The translations under genes were made by a program, and so were the position numbers. A DNA stretch of 60,000 nt from Cristatella mucedo (taxonomy: Eukaryota; Bryozoa; Phylactolaemata; Cristatellidae): NCBI GenBank assembly GCA_009760855.2, contig WPIO01000036.1, positions 1,881,001 through 1,941,000 on the forward strand, given 5' to 3'. The notes beneath the pieces are model-generated. The model was not told the origin of the DNA and ran no database searches. It was given only the letters and a program-made list of their open reading frames with translations. Within the stretch, counting starts at the first letter, position 1, and the number at the start of each line of letters is the position of its first letter. Shown here piece by piece: positions 25,415-37,477 of the stretch.

Positions 25415-27220
25415 ACATAGGTGGGGCTCGCCGTGCTCAGTATGTGTTTACGAACCGATCGATGCCATATAAATTGACCATTCTCTTAGCTTTGGCAAAC
25501 CATAGTCATTTTTCTAATGTGGCTTAAAGCTTTTGAGCTTGACCATTACACTAGGGTCAAATGTCCTTAGGCCAAGGGCTTGAAATGAAATAAATAAATG
25601 ATCAACCTTAAGTTTCCATAGTTCAGGGGCAAACTAGGACGTGCAGAAATATGCAGGAACAGACGACAGCTTTGGAAATTTTGCCACAATGACATATCAA
25701 GCGGTTGGCCAAGTAATCGTCAAACAAGCGAGCTTACGGCCTCTTGGCACTTGGTTGGATAGGGCACAATCCAATGGAAAAACGAACACAATGAGCAGTT
25801 TCAAGATAGGACCAGCATCCATATCTGAATTAGCCAACAATGGCAATGATATCGCTGCGTCAGAATAAAGAATGGTTGTGCAAGTCAAAGAAATCTTATG
25901 GAAAATAGTTAATCAGTCGACGGTTTATTGCTATTTAAATTGCTAAGACTTCAGTTGTAGCCAGCAGCAAAAAAGAAAGCTAACATACGATTGTTCCAGT
26001 TAGCTACATTCTTTTACTGACACTCCAGCTTAAAAGTATTTCTACTTACATAGATTTCTTAACTTGTGTAAGCTTAAACTGCATAGGCCATTAAAAAACC
26101 CATGAAAATGCTGTCTAGAAAACCCAGCCATTAATCAGAGGCAGTGTGCGGGCAACAGCAATACTAAATTTTGCCTATAAGTCACCATCATATAACATTA
26201 GTAACTTGAAAGCTTTCAACTTGCATTACTCAAGTATGTATTAAACTCGTGAGACTATCATGCGAATATTTTAGTTTGAATATCATCCGAATTATATTGC
26301 AATTATTGAATAATATGGATTTCCTAGAAATCACTAGATACCAAGTTCAAGTCATACCAGTTACATAAGTGGTGCTGTGATATCAGCACCGAAGGATGTT
26401 TGAACATTTCTTTGCATCACGGTGATGCGCTTCGACCACAGCAATGTCCAGATTTAACACAATGATCAATAATTATCAAATTAATTTGTATCGTTCCTTT
26501 ATATGTTTTTTAATTAGACAGATCTAGAACATACAAAATAATGATTCAAGCATGATCCTATCTTTGCTAAGCAGCAGCTACCATTTTACACTTGCATGTT
26601 GTTTGATTATTTTTGGACTGTCTCAATCTAAATATTTTGCAAATAGTTGGTTTTCTCAACTACTTCGTATCTCTTCACTCAACCTTCTTCTCGACTGCAT
26701 TTGAGGCTTCCAAGATACTGGGATGCTGCAGTATTTTTTCCAAAGGAAATCCAGCATGTCAAATTTTAATAAATAAAATTTGACAACAACGGAATTTAAA
26801 TTTATTTTTTCTAGATTTTTGGAAATAAAGAAATGTTGACCCGAAGTATCGGATACACCTACCAGTTTTACAGGCTTCATTTATAAAGGGTGACTAGGAA
26901 TTATCAGGGCTGGCTATAATTACATTTCAAGAAGCTTAGGACAAGTTATCAGGGAGAGGTTAGTCTATAAAAAATATTTCAAAACTTGAGGCCTCCTACG
27001 AACTGCTGAGAACGTTTTAGCAGTTCGTGAGTGCCTATTAAAAGACCATTCGTGTGCTCCAAAGATTTAGTACGGATTGATTGTTTGCTGGAATTCTGCC
27101 AGTGGGTTTCGGATCCTGAGAACTGTGCTGGGTGTTGTCAAATAGACCCTATAGAATTTCTGCGTTTAGTACAGATGAAACTGGATTAAGAGCAATATGT
27201 AGTAACGATCCTGAAACGTT
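25415..27220. other. Intergenic C-to-B, no gene supported
   Basis: Frames at 25641-25868 (+, 75 codons) and 26656-26880 (-, 74 codons) show no recognised motif. AT-rich. Confidence 0.3.
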
Positions 27221-27224
27221 TAAA

Positions 27225-27288
27225 TTCTCATCGTCGCAAAGGCTCTTCTTTCGCTATGCAAAAGAGGCCGTTGAATCAGCTAGCTTTT
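27225..27288 (+). mobile_element. SINE-2 3' fragment
   Basis: Matches the SINE-2 end: aaaggctcttctttcgctat, then aaaagaggc and aatcagctag. Confidence 0.65.
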
Positions 27289-27299
27289 CCCCTGAAACT

Positions 27300-28135
27300 T
27301 TGCCGGGCGTCTCCTCATTCTGGTTTTGAGCTTACTAACTTAGCTCGAGATGGCTTTAGATATCTTTTGAGACAAAGCTAAAGTTGTAGACTCACGCCCA
27401 CCTGTCCCCAGCTTAAGTGAAGTGACGACCTGATCGGTAACAAAGTTTCCGGAAATGAACTAAAGCCTAGCTCTTTGTTGTGACACCTTTCGGTGACGAA
27501 GAGAAAGACAAGAGTGCAAAATGACTGCAGCAGCAATGTCTGAAAATTCTCGGTATTAATTTATTCTAGTGCCTAGTAAGCTGGCAGAGCCAAGCGTTGG
27601 CACCCACCACAGTTGGTTGCCATCTGTCTCTTTTATTATTCAGGCCAAGGGATTGCCATAAGTCAAGTACGGGGCAGTGAAACAGCTGCTTGCTATAACA
27701 GCCACGTTTGCCCATCGAGTTACCAATCATAGCTCTAGAATTATAACGATTAGAAGCCGGTTATGTAGCTATTTTGGTTGTGCTATAGTCGTCTAATCAT
27801 CGGTCAGTCGTCAGGCAAGAATCGCACCCAGCAGGCTTAGCTCTGGTAGGCAGTTCGGTGATTCTGCGGTCGCCATCAAAGAGTTGTCTCGCATGCCGTG
27901 GCTATCGCTCGGCGGCACCAGTAAATGTCTGTGTCTGTCGAATAGAGTTGCGATTGCTAAGCCTATGGACTTTTAGTCGCTCGTTTGGATGTACTTACTT
28001 GCTGCATATTCTATTAAAAATGCTGTACCCGTGAGGAATACAGGTGCTTCCCTTAATTAAAAGTCCGTGGGTGTGATGCACAGCTAAAGCCGGAACTCGT
28101 AATTTACTCTTAGCATCGATCTATTGAACTATCTC
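27300..28135. other. Intergenic C-to-B, no gene seen
   Basis: No open frame of note and no repeat recognised. Confidence 0.3.
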
Positions 28136-28139
28136 CTAC

Positions 28140-28636
28140 AGAATTACTCACGAATTACTTCATTATTTACATATCGTTAGCCTCAGTTCATGTCTCAGCA
28201 ACTTTCAAAAAAGCTGTAGTCAGGCCACTTCTCAAGAAAGCGACACTGGATCTAGAGAACTTGAGCAACTACCGCCCATCCTTCCTTCTACCATTCCTAT
28301 CAAAGACACTGGAACGAGTCGTAGATGACCTGCTGAACTCATGTATTGAAATTTCCAACCTTGCTAGTAAGTTCCAGTCTGGCTTTAAAGCTAATCACTC
28401 CGCAAAATCAGCATTGCTTCGAGTGTACAAAGACTTAATAAGAATGCAGACATGGTTAAAGTGTCTCAGCTAGTTTTGCTTGATCTTTCGGCAGCTTTTC
28501 ACACCTTCGATCACAAAGTTCTTCTAGAGCGCCTCTCATCTCGACTGGGCATCACTGGCACTGCTCTGAAGTGGTTCAGGTCGTATCTCAGTGAGAGACT
28601 CCAGAGTATAGACGTGAATGGACAAACATCATCCGA
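28140..28636 (+). mobile_element. LINE-B RT fragment
   Basis: Encodes the N-terminal half of the RT domain with one frame break: VRPLLKKATLDLENLSNYRP, FQSGFKANHSAKSALLRVYK, LVLLDLSAAFHTFDHKVLLE and WFRSYLSERLQ. It stops abruptly at GQTSSE, where an oppositely oriented LINE-B begins. Confidence 0.88.
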
Positions 28637-29165
28637 GGTAATACTAATAATAATAATAATGCACTAGATAAAGCACCCTCAGAGAACTCAATCTCTTTCT
28701 AGGCGCTTCAAATTTGCTGCAAAGAGAAACGCGATTGAATGGTGAGCAATATCATGCTTGATAAATAACATGAATAACATGATTAGGGACGATATGCACA
28801 GGGTCACCATGCAAATGTGGTTAGTGGCAGCATGCACAGTGTCAGCACCCATAAGCACATGAAGGACGAATCACAGGGACACACTAAATGCTGTCCTAAA
28901 TAGGTGTGTTTTAAAGTTCTTTTTAAATGTGATCAAGTCAGGGAATGTTCTGACGCAAGTAGGGAGAGAGCTCCAGGCTTTGGGAGCATACGAACTAAAT
29001 ACATGGTCTCCAAAGGATTTGAGGTTTGTACGAGGTGTTGGTAAACTGTTGGATTCCGAAAAGCTGGTGGTACGATGCTTGGCCTGGTGGAGGAGTCTAT
29101 GCGAGAGATAGGCTGGAGACAATGAATGAGGTGACCTAAAAGTGAGCGACACAACACCGATGTAG
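28637..29165 (-). mobile_element. LINE-B copy, minus strand, abutting the RT fragment
   Basis: (TAA)n, the hairpin tail, the 3' UTR and the C-terminal coding block (29152-28871) with SLSPAYLSHRLLHQAKHRTT and AWSSLPTCVRTFPDLITF, all on the minus strand. It probably inserted into the plus-strand LINE-B copy. Confidence 0.88.
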
Positions 29166-29385
29166 ATAATAATAGCAATAATAAAGCATCTGATTTAGCG
29201 CCCTCTGAGAACTTAATCTCTTTCTAGGTGCTCTGAATTTGCTGCAAACGAAGGAGGATCGAATGGTTAGTAGTAAGAACGCTTAATGGCAAACAGCACA
29301 ATAAGGTTAGAGGTGACATGCATAGATACAACATGCAAGTTTGGTTAGTAGCAGCTTGCACAGTATCAGCACGCAAGATGGGTCT
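29165..29385 (-). mobile_element. LINE-B 3' end, minus strand
   Basis: A second 3' tail and 3'-UTR segment directly follows the previous copy in the same orientation, with its own hairpin (29198-29233). Confidence 0.8.
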
Positions 29386-29389
29386 GTTT

Positions 29390-30290
29390 CAGCATGAATT
29401 TACTTTGCCCCAGTAAACTTGTATGTGTTCTGATTAGCTTCACGAGTATAACTATTCACAATTCAGAAGAGACTTTTACTAACCAGCTATAATTAATTTC
29501 TTCTGGTTAGCTTTCGTATACTTTAGCATACACGTAAGAGCGACATTTCTTTGCTGTGCCACGTTGATACCGTCCAAGGAACTATTCATTAGGTACTCAT
29601 TCTCATGCAATGAACTTTAAAGCTATTGTAGATTAAGTCCTCTTACGGTGCCTTACGAGAGCCTATAATTAATAATAATGATATTCTTATCATTAAAATT
29701 CTGCCTGATATGCATGGCCTCACTTTGTATTTTAAAACATGAAAAATGCAGTTGCTTATCTCAGGAATTCAAAGCAGCCTTTTTCTAGTCACTATTGCAT
29801 ACAAAATGGTAGTTAATTATTTTGAAGGACAGTAAAAAATATTTCAAGGAGTTACAATTCGATGTATTCTTAACTGAACCATTGCTATCCATTGGTAAAT
29901 AAGTCCGGAAATATGTGATAATCATGTGTGCTAGAACGCTGGCTTTGGAGAATAGAAACTACCATATGCTCTACCATATGCTACTTCCATAGGCTACTAC
30001 CATATGCTCAACGGTTAATAATCACTCAGGGAATGCACGTGATTGCAAGAATTCGATGTACAGCGAGCTCCCATAATAGTTTCCTGGTATCTCTTTTCCA
30101 GTCAGGCCGACGAACTGCACCGCCCTCGCTACAGCATACACTACCAGCAATGTCGGCCGTTTTGTACAGTGTGAATGCTGCAAAATATTTTCTCGGTGAA
30201 AGCTATCTGTCGGTAGCAGCACAGGCAATTCCCGCCATAGGGGACAGTGTCGCCGCGACTCCTCTGTGCTGGAACAAGGTCTGTCTTGTT
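29390..30290. other. 3' flank of gene B
   Basis: AT-rich flank. A four-fold imperfect repeat of ctaccatatgct lies at 29958-30008. I see no other feature. Confidence 0.4.
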
Positions 30291-30295
30291 TTGCA

Positions 30296-30663
30296 TCATT
30301 TTCGCAATTGGCGTCCTGATGAACCCGAGCGCGAACGAGGAGATAAGAAGCTCTTCTGAACCTTTCGCCTGTTCTTCGTAGCTGGATCCTTTGGCAACGA
30401 ATCGTTATTTGCGTCGGCACTCTTTGAAGTGAAAGCCAAAATTGATTGCATCATTTCAGGATTTCCAATAAGTATGTCTGACATGAAGCGTCTCGCCGCC
30501 ACGTTTCCCGGATTGAAGTTAGACATTAACTGTTCACCCTCATCTGGGTCGTCTTCTTGAAGCCATCGTAGCTTAGAACAAAGGATGATGATGGCGACCG
30601 AGACGAAACCCGCACTCGAAGCTCCAGCAACGACGGAGATTCCTCGGAAAACAGTTCCTTGGT
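30296..30663 (-). CDS. Gene B last exon: transmembrane helix and cytoplasmic tail
   Basis: Terminal exon of gene B, encoding 121 residues and a stop. The acceptor is TTGACCTTTTTAG above 30663, phase 1. A membrane segment (about residues 8-29, SVVAGASSAGFVSVAIIILC) follows a very short stalk. The tail is 90 residues, acidic near the membrane (QEDDPDEGEQ) and strongly basic at the end (KNRRKVQK, SPRSRSGSSGRQLRK). It has no tyrosine, so signalling by SH2-type motifs is unlikely for this member. Its exon structure matches those of genes A and C, but its tail sequence does not. The next recognised coding exon upstream on this strand is at 39383-39823. Ig-like exons equivalent to those of gene C are not clearly found between. 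Confidence 0.72.
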
Positions 30664-30669
30664 CTAAAA

Positions 30670-31745
30670 AGGTCAACTAAAGGTTAGAGCAATTTCCAAC
30701 TGAGAGCAATAGCATTGAATCTATTTAGATTTTGTTAGATCAATAGCAAAATAATGATTATAATTATATATAATAAATAGATAGCATAATAGAAAAATAA
30801 CAATAGATAATATCCACTCCGATGGCTCCCTGATGAGCCGCAGACATGCGAATCGCTGTAAAAAGCAGCCTTCTGAAATTTCAGAATAACCGAATAATTG
30901 CTTTAGAGAACTTACGGAAGTGACTGTTACATTACATTAACGCGAAAGTGCATAATGTCTAGTTAGCTGCCTACAGCTTTTAAAATATGGAACTGTGTAA
31001 GCAAAAAGAGGGGGTTCGGAGCATGCATCAAATATAACGCCAAATATAACCCCATTTAAAATAAAAAACTGCCTATTATAGACTTAATTTTAGGTCATTA
31101 GGCATACTCAATCCTATAAAAGCTGAATAGCCCTATGTTCTCTCACTGCATGTTGTAGTTTGAAATATAGTGTTAGCCTTTGATATGACAGGAACATAAG
31201 AAGTGTGTGACACGTTAATCGCGTTCACTGCAACTATTGGCTAAGATCGATGGATTAAGGGGTGCTTTCAACTATCCTATCAGGGCTTAGGCCTGTGCTT
31301 TGACAACGCGATTTCACATAATCATCGGGATCGGAAAGGAATCAACTCGGAAAAGAAAGAAAACTCTATACTTGCAATCAGCTTCGTTTACCGGCTGGTG
31401 GTTGATTTTGAACCATAGTCCTATATCAAATTCTCCAGCTAGGCAGCCTCAGCATACTCGGGCGATTTGCACGAGAGATTGTCTAATTCACTGGGGCTGC
31501 AAATAGCTTCACTCAACACAAATGTATGGTCCACGGTAATTGGAACACATTCTTTTGAGTGCGAATGTGTAAACCAGTTTATTTACTGTACACCAATTTT
31601 CACGCCCTTTAGGCGGCTGTTAGCGTGACAAGAGCTCCAAAGAAATACTATTTGCATTACCAAGATGGGACGCTAAGTCACAGATAGGACCAAGGTGGAT
31701 CTAGATACACGGAAGAAGGAAAAAAGGCATATAGATAACATCCAA
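30670..31745. other. Intron of gene B, proximal part
   Basis: AT-rich with no gene called. A weak Ig-like reading frame on the minus strand (about 31310-31450) is discussed as a finding. Confidence 0.3.
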
Positions 31746-31749
31746 TTTT

Positions 31750-32722
31750 CTAATAATAAATGATGCAAGAACTAACTTAATAGTTATTGGTAAACCAGGT
31801 GTGATTCAGAAATTGGAAATGCTAACTCTCAAAATCGGCCCTGCCAGCATATCTCTTGTTGAATCTGTACGAAATCTATGTGTTACATTCCAAGGTGTCC
31901 TTTCTTTAGACGATCACATCAGCTCCACAATCAAGCTTGCCTAATTCAGATACATAACATTGCTAAATTTTGGGCGTGTTTGGACAGGGATACCACGTCC
32001 AATTTGGTCCGTGGATTTGTGAATTCCCGTCTTGACTTCTGTAACTCACTACTTTCTGGCCTACCGGCATGTGCAATCAGGCGCTTACAGCAGATGCAAG
32101 CAAAATTCCACAGCTCGGCTTGTCTGTCGTGAGTGTTTCAGTTGCCACAAAACGCCACTTTTCACCGATCTTCACTGGCTACCAGTCAAGCAACGGATCG
32201 ACTTAAAGGATTTTTTGCTCACTTTTATGTCCCTTCATGCTTCGGTTCCGGCCTAGTTATTCGATCTACTCCACCGCCAGATAAAGTATCGTACCACCCG
32301 CTTTTCGGAAGCTAAAAGGTTATCTATGCATCATACAAACCACAAATCCTTTGATGCCGTGCATTTAGTTCGTATGCTCTCAAGCTTGGAACTCACTCCC
32401 GACTTGCATCACGACATCCCCTGACTTGACCACATTCAAAAATAGTAAAAAAAACGCACCTATTAATGACAACATCAAATGCCTCCCTGTGATTTGTCTT
32501 TTATGTACTTATGCATGTGGACACGGCATGCTGCCACTGACCACACTTGCATGCTGACACTGTGCATGTCACTCCTAGCTATGGTATTCATGCTGTTGAT
32601 CAAGCATGATACCACTCACCATTCGATCGTGTTTCCTTTGCAGCAAATATAAAGCACATAGAAAGAGACTGAGCTCTCTGAGGGTGCTTTATCATGTGTA
32701 TTATTATTATTATTATTAAATA
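31750..32722 (+). mobile_element. LINE-B copy, degenerate
   Basis: Plus-strand remnant from just after the RT catalytic block to the hairpin tail and (TTA)n at 32660-32720. Readable pieces include IHNIAKFWACLDRDTTSNLV (31940s) and DLHWLPVKQRID (32175). Many shifts. Confidence 0.85.
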
Positions 32723-32724
32723 GC

Positions 32725-33010
32725 TATTGTTCAATGACTTAATTGAGGAAATTTCTAAAGCATGCGGTTGGAGAGTAAGTTCTCTTAAAGCAATATAAAG
32801 TATAGCCATGGCTAACAGTATTGGCGACGGTTTTTACAACTAAAACAATGAGTATGGAGCAATCGCTATTAGCTGATCTCCGATTGAAACCCGGCCACCC
32901 ATCACCATCAAATAGGTCTATTTCACATTCCGTTTCAAGAGCAGCGCTCAAATCTGATTGTAAATATAGTCAATGCCACATAGAGTCAATGAAGACCGTT
33001 ACGTCCGTTG
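32725..33010. other. Intron of gene B, short unassigned gap
   Basis: Nothing recognised. Opposed frames of about 70 codons are uninformative. Confidence 0.3.
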
Positions 33011-33019
33011 GTGTCAGCC

Positions 33020-33172
33020 CCCAGGGGTAAGGTGTCTTCTCTTCCCAAATCTGGTCAATGGTTTGAGTCCTGCAGTGGGTGATCTTTCATAGCAAAATGC
33101 AAGCGGTGGTAATAGCTTCTAAGGCTATCCGGCTGCATCAGAGATGAAGCTGTTGAATCAGCCAGCTGTTAA
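33020..33172 (+). mobile_element. SINE-2 copy
   Basis: Box B (GGTTTGAGTCCTGCAG) near 33060, body aagcggtggtaatagc at about 33110, end word gaatcagccagct. It aligns with the copy at 55351. Confidence 0.75.
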
Positions 33173-33311
33173 CTTTCAATTTGAGTTTCAAATACAAAAT
33201 CGCGTCGTCTGCGTAAAAGTGACAGCCTAATCTGTGCTCAAGGAATGTCTCGGCAAGAGGTGGATAATAAATTATACAAACATGCGAAGCTTTTCCCGTT
33301 TGTTACCCACA

Positions 33312-33346
33312 AAAGGGTAAAGGGTAAAGGGTAAAGGGTAAAGGGT
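33312..33346. repeat. Five-copy heptamer repeat (AAAGGGT)n
   Basis: Five perfect tandem heptamers. It resembles but does not equal a telomere repeat. Confidence 0.95.
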
Positions 33347-33349
33347 CGT

Positions 33350-36300
33350 CCCATCACCATTTGCGGTTAGCTATCCGGTCCTGGAATCTCCTACTGCAAG
33401 AAAGCTTACTAATTCTGCTGCACCCGGGTGCAGTGATAGGCACATATATTATGAGGTTCTTTATAACTACAGTCTCAAATGCCATATTTGAGATTTTTAA
33501 AGACTCTCTCTCTCTGAGACTATACCTAATTCAGAAATAACGGGCAGTTTGCTAGACAGATGCAACAATGCTGCCACGAGGAGAGTGATTTTCCTCAAGA
33601 CTTGTCTCGAGCTTAGCGACTACATTGGAGGAGTTGACATTTTTGGCAGGTAAGCCACATCTCAATCCTGTTTATGAGACGGGAAAGACACGAGGGAGGA
33701 TGGCCGTAAGTTGCTGACGTTTATCGGGACAGACAGGCTCTCACTTAGCTGGACCGATTGTCAGTCGAACAGCAGTCCACAAACAAAGCCTATCATTTGC
33801 ATCCAGTATTTATAAGTGCTTCATTTTTAAGTCTTCGGGAAGCAGTTAAGGAGTGCAATCATGCTCAAAAGGGCAATCAACTTCATGTTTTTACCTCGTA
33901 GCGCGTTGTATCGCTATTTAAATTTTCACATGCATCATCGAGTCGGCTGTGCATGAGCGAACGCCTAATCTGTGTACGTACGCTCGTCTTTTCTCTCAGA
34001 CAGTCCTACTTCACTGAAAGACTATGATAGCAAACAGCGGTATAATCGGCAGGCTTTATTTGGCAACTTTGTTTGCTGCACGGCGTAAGAGAGTAGCGGC
34101 CGTCATCGTTGAGCTTGAAGCTGTGATTCTAGCATTGCGTGCCATAGGAGCCAGCATACGAGCTGAATGAAAATGGCGATGCAGGTCTTTCTGGTGATTA
34201 CATGATTCATAAAATCATGGTAAGGCTTTGAATCCCACTGAAGCTGTAGATGGAGCTTACAATCAGTTAAACCGGCGTTTTCTCAGCAATCACTTACTTT
34301 CATTAGAAATTGGCGACGTGCCCAGATGTGTCCTGCTTAGTCATCTACGGGTGAACAAAAAAAACGGGACCAACTAAAGTGCCTTAATCGGAGTCCTCCA
34401 CAGGAAAAACTCTGGATTGTGACTCTGATTGCAAAATGCAATCATAGAAGAAATACCTAGTATGTACTTGCGATTAATTTCTTGGGCTTCTGAATTATGT
34501 CTTATTTTGAAAGAGTGTAGCGATAAGGTTTGGATATACTCTTAAAACAAGTAGATAAATTGGCCTATACAAACCTGAAATAATTTATAATCATTTTTAT
34601 TTGCATGCATGGAGTGATACCTTCGCCGCAATAAAAGCAACCGACTACGAGAGACGCAGGTTCCTCTTGCAATGCCGTGCGGTTGAAGTATAAACGTCAA
34701 ATAATTATACTTGCAGTAGATCAATTGTTCACGTGAATTTAAAAAAGTACTTATATATACTGAATAAAAATGGACGTTTTCCTTCTCTTTAAAATGAGTA
34801 GGAAGTCCTCATTGAACAGCAAAAAAAGTACCATACTTCATTTTAAAGTTGTGCATGACTTGTGATAGTGACTGCAAAAGGCTTTTTCAGGGAATATTTG
34901 TTCACTGGTCGCGGAAATGCAAGGTCCTTCATTTTAAGTGACTATTCAAAGGTTCAGTAGTCGTCACTTGTCTGGTTTTCCAAGCAACTTTTAAGGATTA
35001 ACACGCCTCTCTCAAAACGTGGTTAGAACAATCCGCAAATCAGATGCGTGCCATGACGTCACTGTAAAACAATGCTGTAAAATATTGGTTATTTGACTGT
35101 TATTTTAACATTTACTCAAAGTCTATCAACAAATAAACGCAGCACATTCGTAAGGAACTCTCCTATAACGAGGGGGGGTATATTGACGTCTTTGAGCTAC
35201 AATCAAAATGTGAGCAATACCAGTAAGCATAACGCACTTGCTCAACTTTCACCTCCATTAAAATGTAACCACATGGATCGGCCCATAGAATGTGGCCTTA
35301 TCCGTTGCTGAAAGGCCAGGCCGACAGGGTTAAACAGTAGGCAATGCTTGCGACGCCTGCAGTTCGCTTTTCATCGTGTGCCCGCTGGACTGCGATCTGT
35401 GGCATCGTCGCATCTGAAAATAGCTACCGTGCTTATATTTTGGCTTCCGTGACGTTTCTACAAGCAGTCTGTCGGCCGAAGATCCGGGATCTCGCAGAAA
35501 GGTGGCCGTGTGGTTTTTCTCAAGATGCAGGTCCTCCCCTCTCCCCCAGACGCTGGTGTATTACTCAAAGCTGGTAGTGTGCAGCTGCTACCCTACCAGG
35601 ACCGAGTTTGCCGTGCCACTGGATGTAACGAGTCTACATTCAACATTCTACAGGACCCTGCCTGTTTACCCTAGCGTGGCATTGCCAAAATGGTGATAGG
35701 GAAGCTCAGACTTATTTTAACTATGCTAACCCAGCACCTCATTATATACACAGAACTGCCTCGTCTAGTGTATGCCCCCAAAGTTTTATGTGAATGTGTC
35801 GTGCGAATATTATGAGCATGACCGGACAATATTAGTTATTTTGTCCTAATCATTACCGTGTACACCTGAAGTAATTAAGGAAACTCGGCAGCTGGCCACT
35901 ATGACGCCTAAGTCTGGCCAAGGGTTTTGAAGCTATTCTTTAGCAAGCGATTTCATGGGCTCTTTTCCTAAGGAAATGTAAAGCGTTTTCATTGAGATCA
36001 AGTTCTCTTAGTTCGCTATTACAATGAATCATAATTTAAAAATACTTAATTGTTTTTATTAATTTCACTCTATCACCTGAGGTGAAAAGTTATAAGCTAT
36101 CAGTCAAGTACCTGCCGGAATAGGTAGTGATTGCAGGATGAGAAATTGAATGCAGTTTAGTTCCATGCCGGCACGAGATCACAGCTTACCTCATCATTAA
36201 GAAATTCGTGCCCGTTCGGCTCATAGTGAGAGGACTCTAGTATATGTAATGCTAAGAATTTTAATGAGGTAACAATAGGCGATCTGCAAGCAGCCTTTCT

Positions 36301-36485
36301 GACGGTTATAGGTAGGAGACTTGAAGTGAACACAATTTCTAGTATGTTAGGAACTTATCGGTGCAGAAAATCTATGCATTGCAGAAGGAGAGGGGGAGAT
36401 AAATTCCGTGTAGGGCTATTAGTCTACTTAGGCTGAGAGATTAACTTCGAGATAAAACACTTTCAGCAGGCTTGAAGAGTATTTT
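33350..36485. other. Intron of gene B, middle part
   Basis: No gene is firmly supported. The segment 35270-35700 has coding-like composition in both strands. On the minus strand it holds a weak Ig-like frame (about 35350-35560), reported as a finding. The rest is AT-rich. Confidence 0.35.
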
Positions 36486-36489
36486 TTTA

Positions 36490-36935
36490 ATCTAAAATAA
36501 TAGCAATGCATTTGCATAGCACCTACAGAGAACTTAATTTATTTCTGGACACTTTACAAATGCTTTCAAGTGCTGTTAAGCACGATCTTACGGTTCGCTA
36601 TAGCATGCACACTGTCAAGAAAGCATAGGTTAGAGGCAAAATGCACAGGGTCGGCATGCAAATATGATTAGTGGCAGCGTGAACTGTGGCTGCACACCTA
36701 GGCATACAATGGACGAATCACACAGACCCACTAAGTGCCGCGATAAGAAGGTGCATAGTCAGCTTCTTTTTAAATGTCGCCAAGTCCGGAAGTGTTACGA
36801 CGTCATTCGGAAGTGAGTTTCGGGCTTTGGAAGCTGACGAACTACAGGCACCGTACCATGGGGATTTGAAGTTGGTGCTAGGTCTAATCAAACGATTTGA
36901 CTGGGAAAAAGCCCATGTTACGAACACCTACTGTG
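36490..36935 (-). mobile_element. LINE-B copy, minus strand, strongly decayed
   Basis: Degenerate hairpin tail at 36500-36560, then the 3' UTR and part of the C-terminal block (36927-36718) with ARNSLPNDVVTLPDLATF. Confidence 0.8.
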
Positions 36936-37033
36936 ACTAAGAGATAATCATTGAAAAGCGTAATCGAAGTGAAATGTGAAATGAGAGATGACGTTGCATT
37001 TGGTTCGGGGTCGATAGAGTGCTGCAAACGTTA

Positions 37034-37134
37034 GCAGATAGCCATTGCAACTGAATCAATAGATGAGCTTCAAAATGATTTTATTGCAGACAGCCGTTGC
37101 AACTGAATCAATAGATGGGCTTCAAAATTATTTA
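37034..37134. repeat. 52-bp tandem duplication
   Basis: Two near-identical units (37034-37083 and 37086-37134) share gcaactgaatcaatagatg and differ by a few substitutions. Confidence 0.92.
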
Positions 37135-37477
37135 CCAGGAGCCTACCGACATTTTCAAAATAGTGGATGAAATTTATGAATTTGGCTACGCAGCAATCGG
37201 TATTTATTAGCGGTGCCGTATCAAAGTAAGAAAGCCCCTTATTGGATAGCATCTGCCGCGGCTGAGCTGCTAGTCGATTCTGGTCGGGTTTTCGTTACAG
37301 CAAAACAATGCAAATGGGTCATCTAGAGTCATCTAGGGTCTCTTAATTTACATATTTCTTTATAGCTATACCAACTTTAGCCGGTTGGTGAGATGTGGTA
37401 GCTTTCATTATTTGCGCACAAATAAATAAAGCATAGTTAAATTTTGGGGATGGGCCTAACCATCTTATAAGCATTAT

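Noticed and set aside
33312-33346. Interstitial telomere repeat
   Set aside because: The unit is AAAGGGT, not TTAGGG or another known telomere unit, and there are only five copies.
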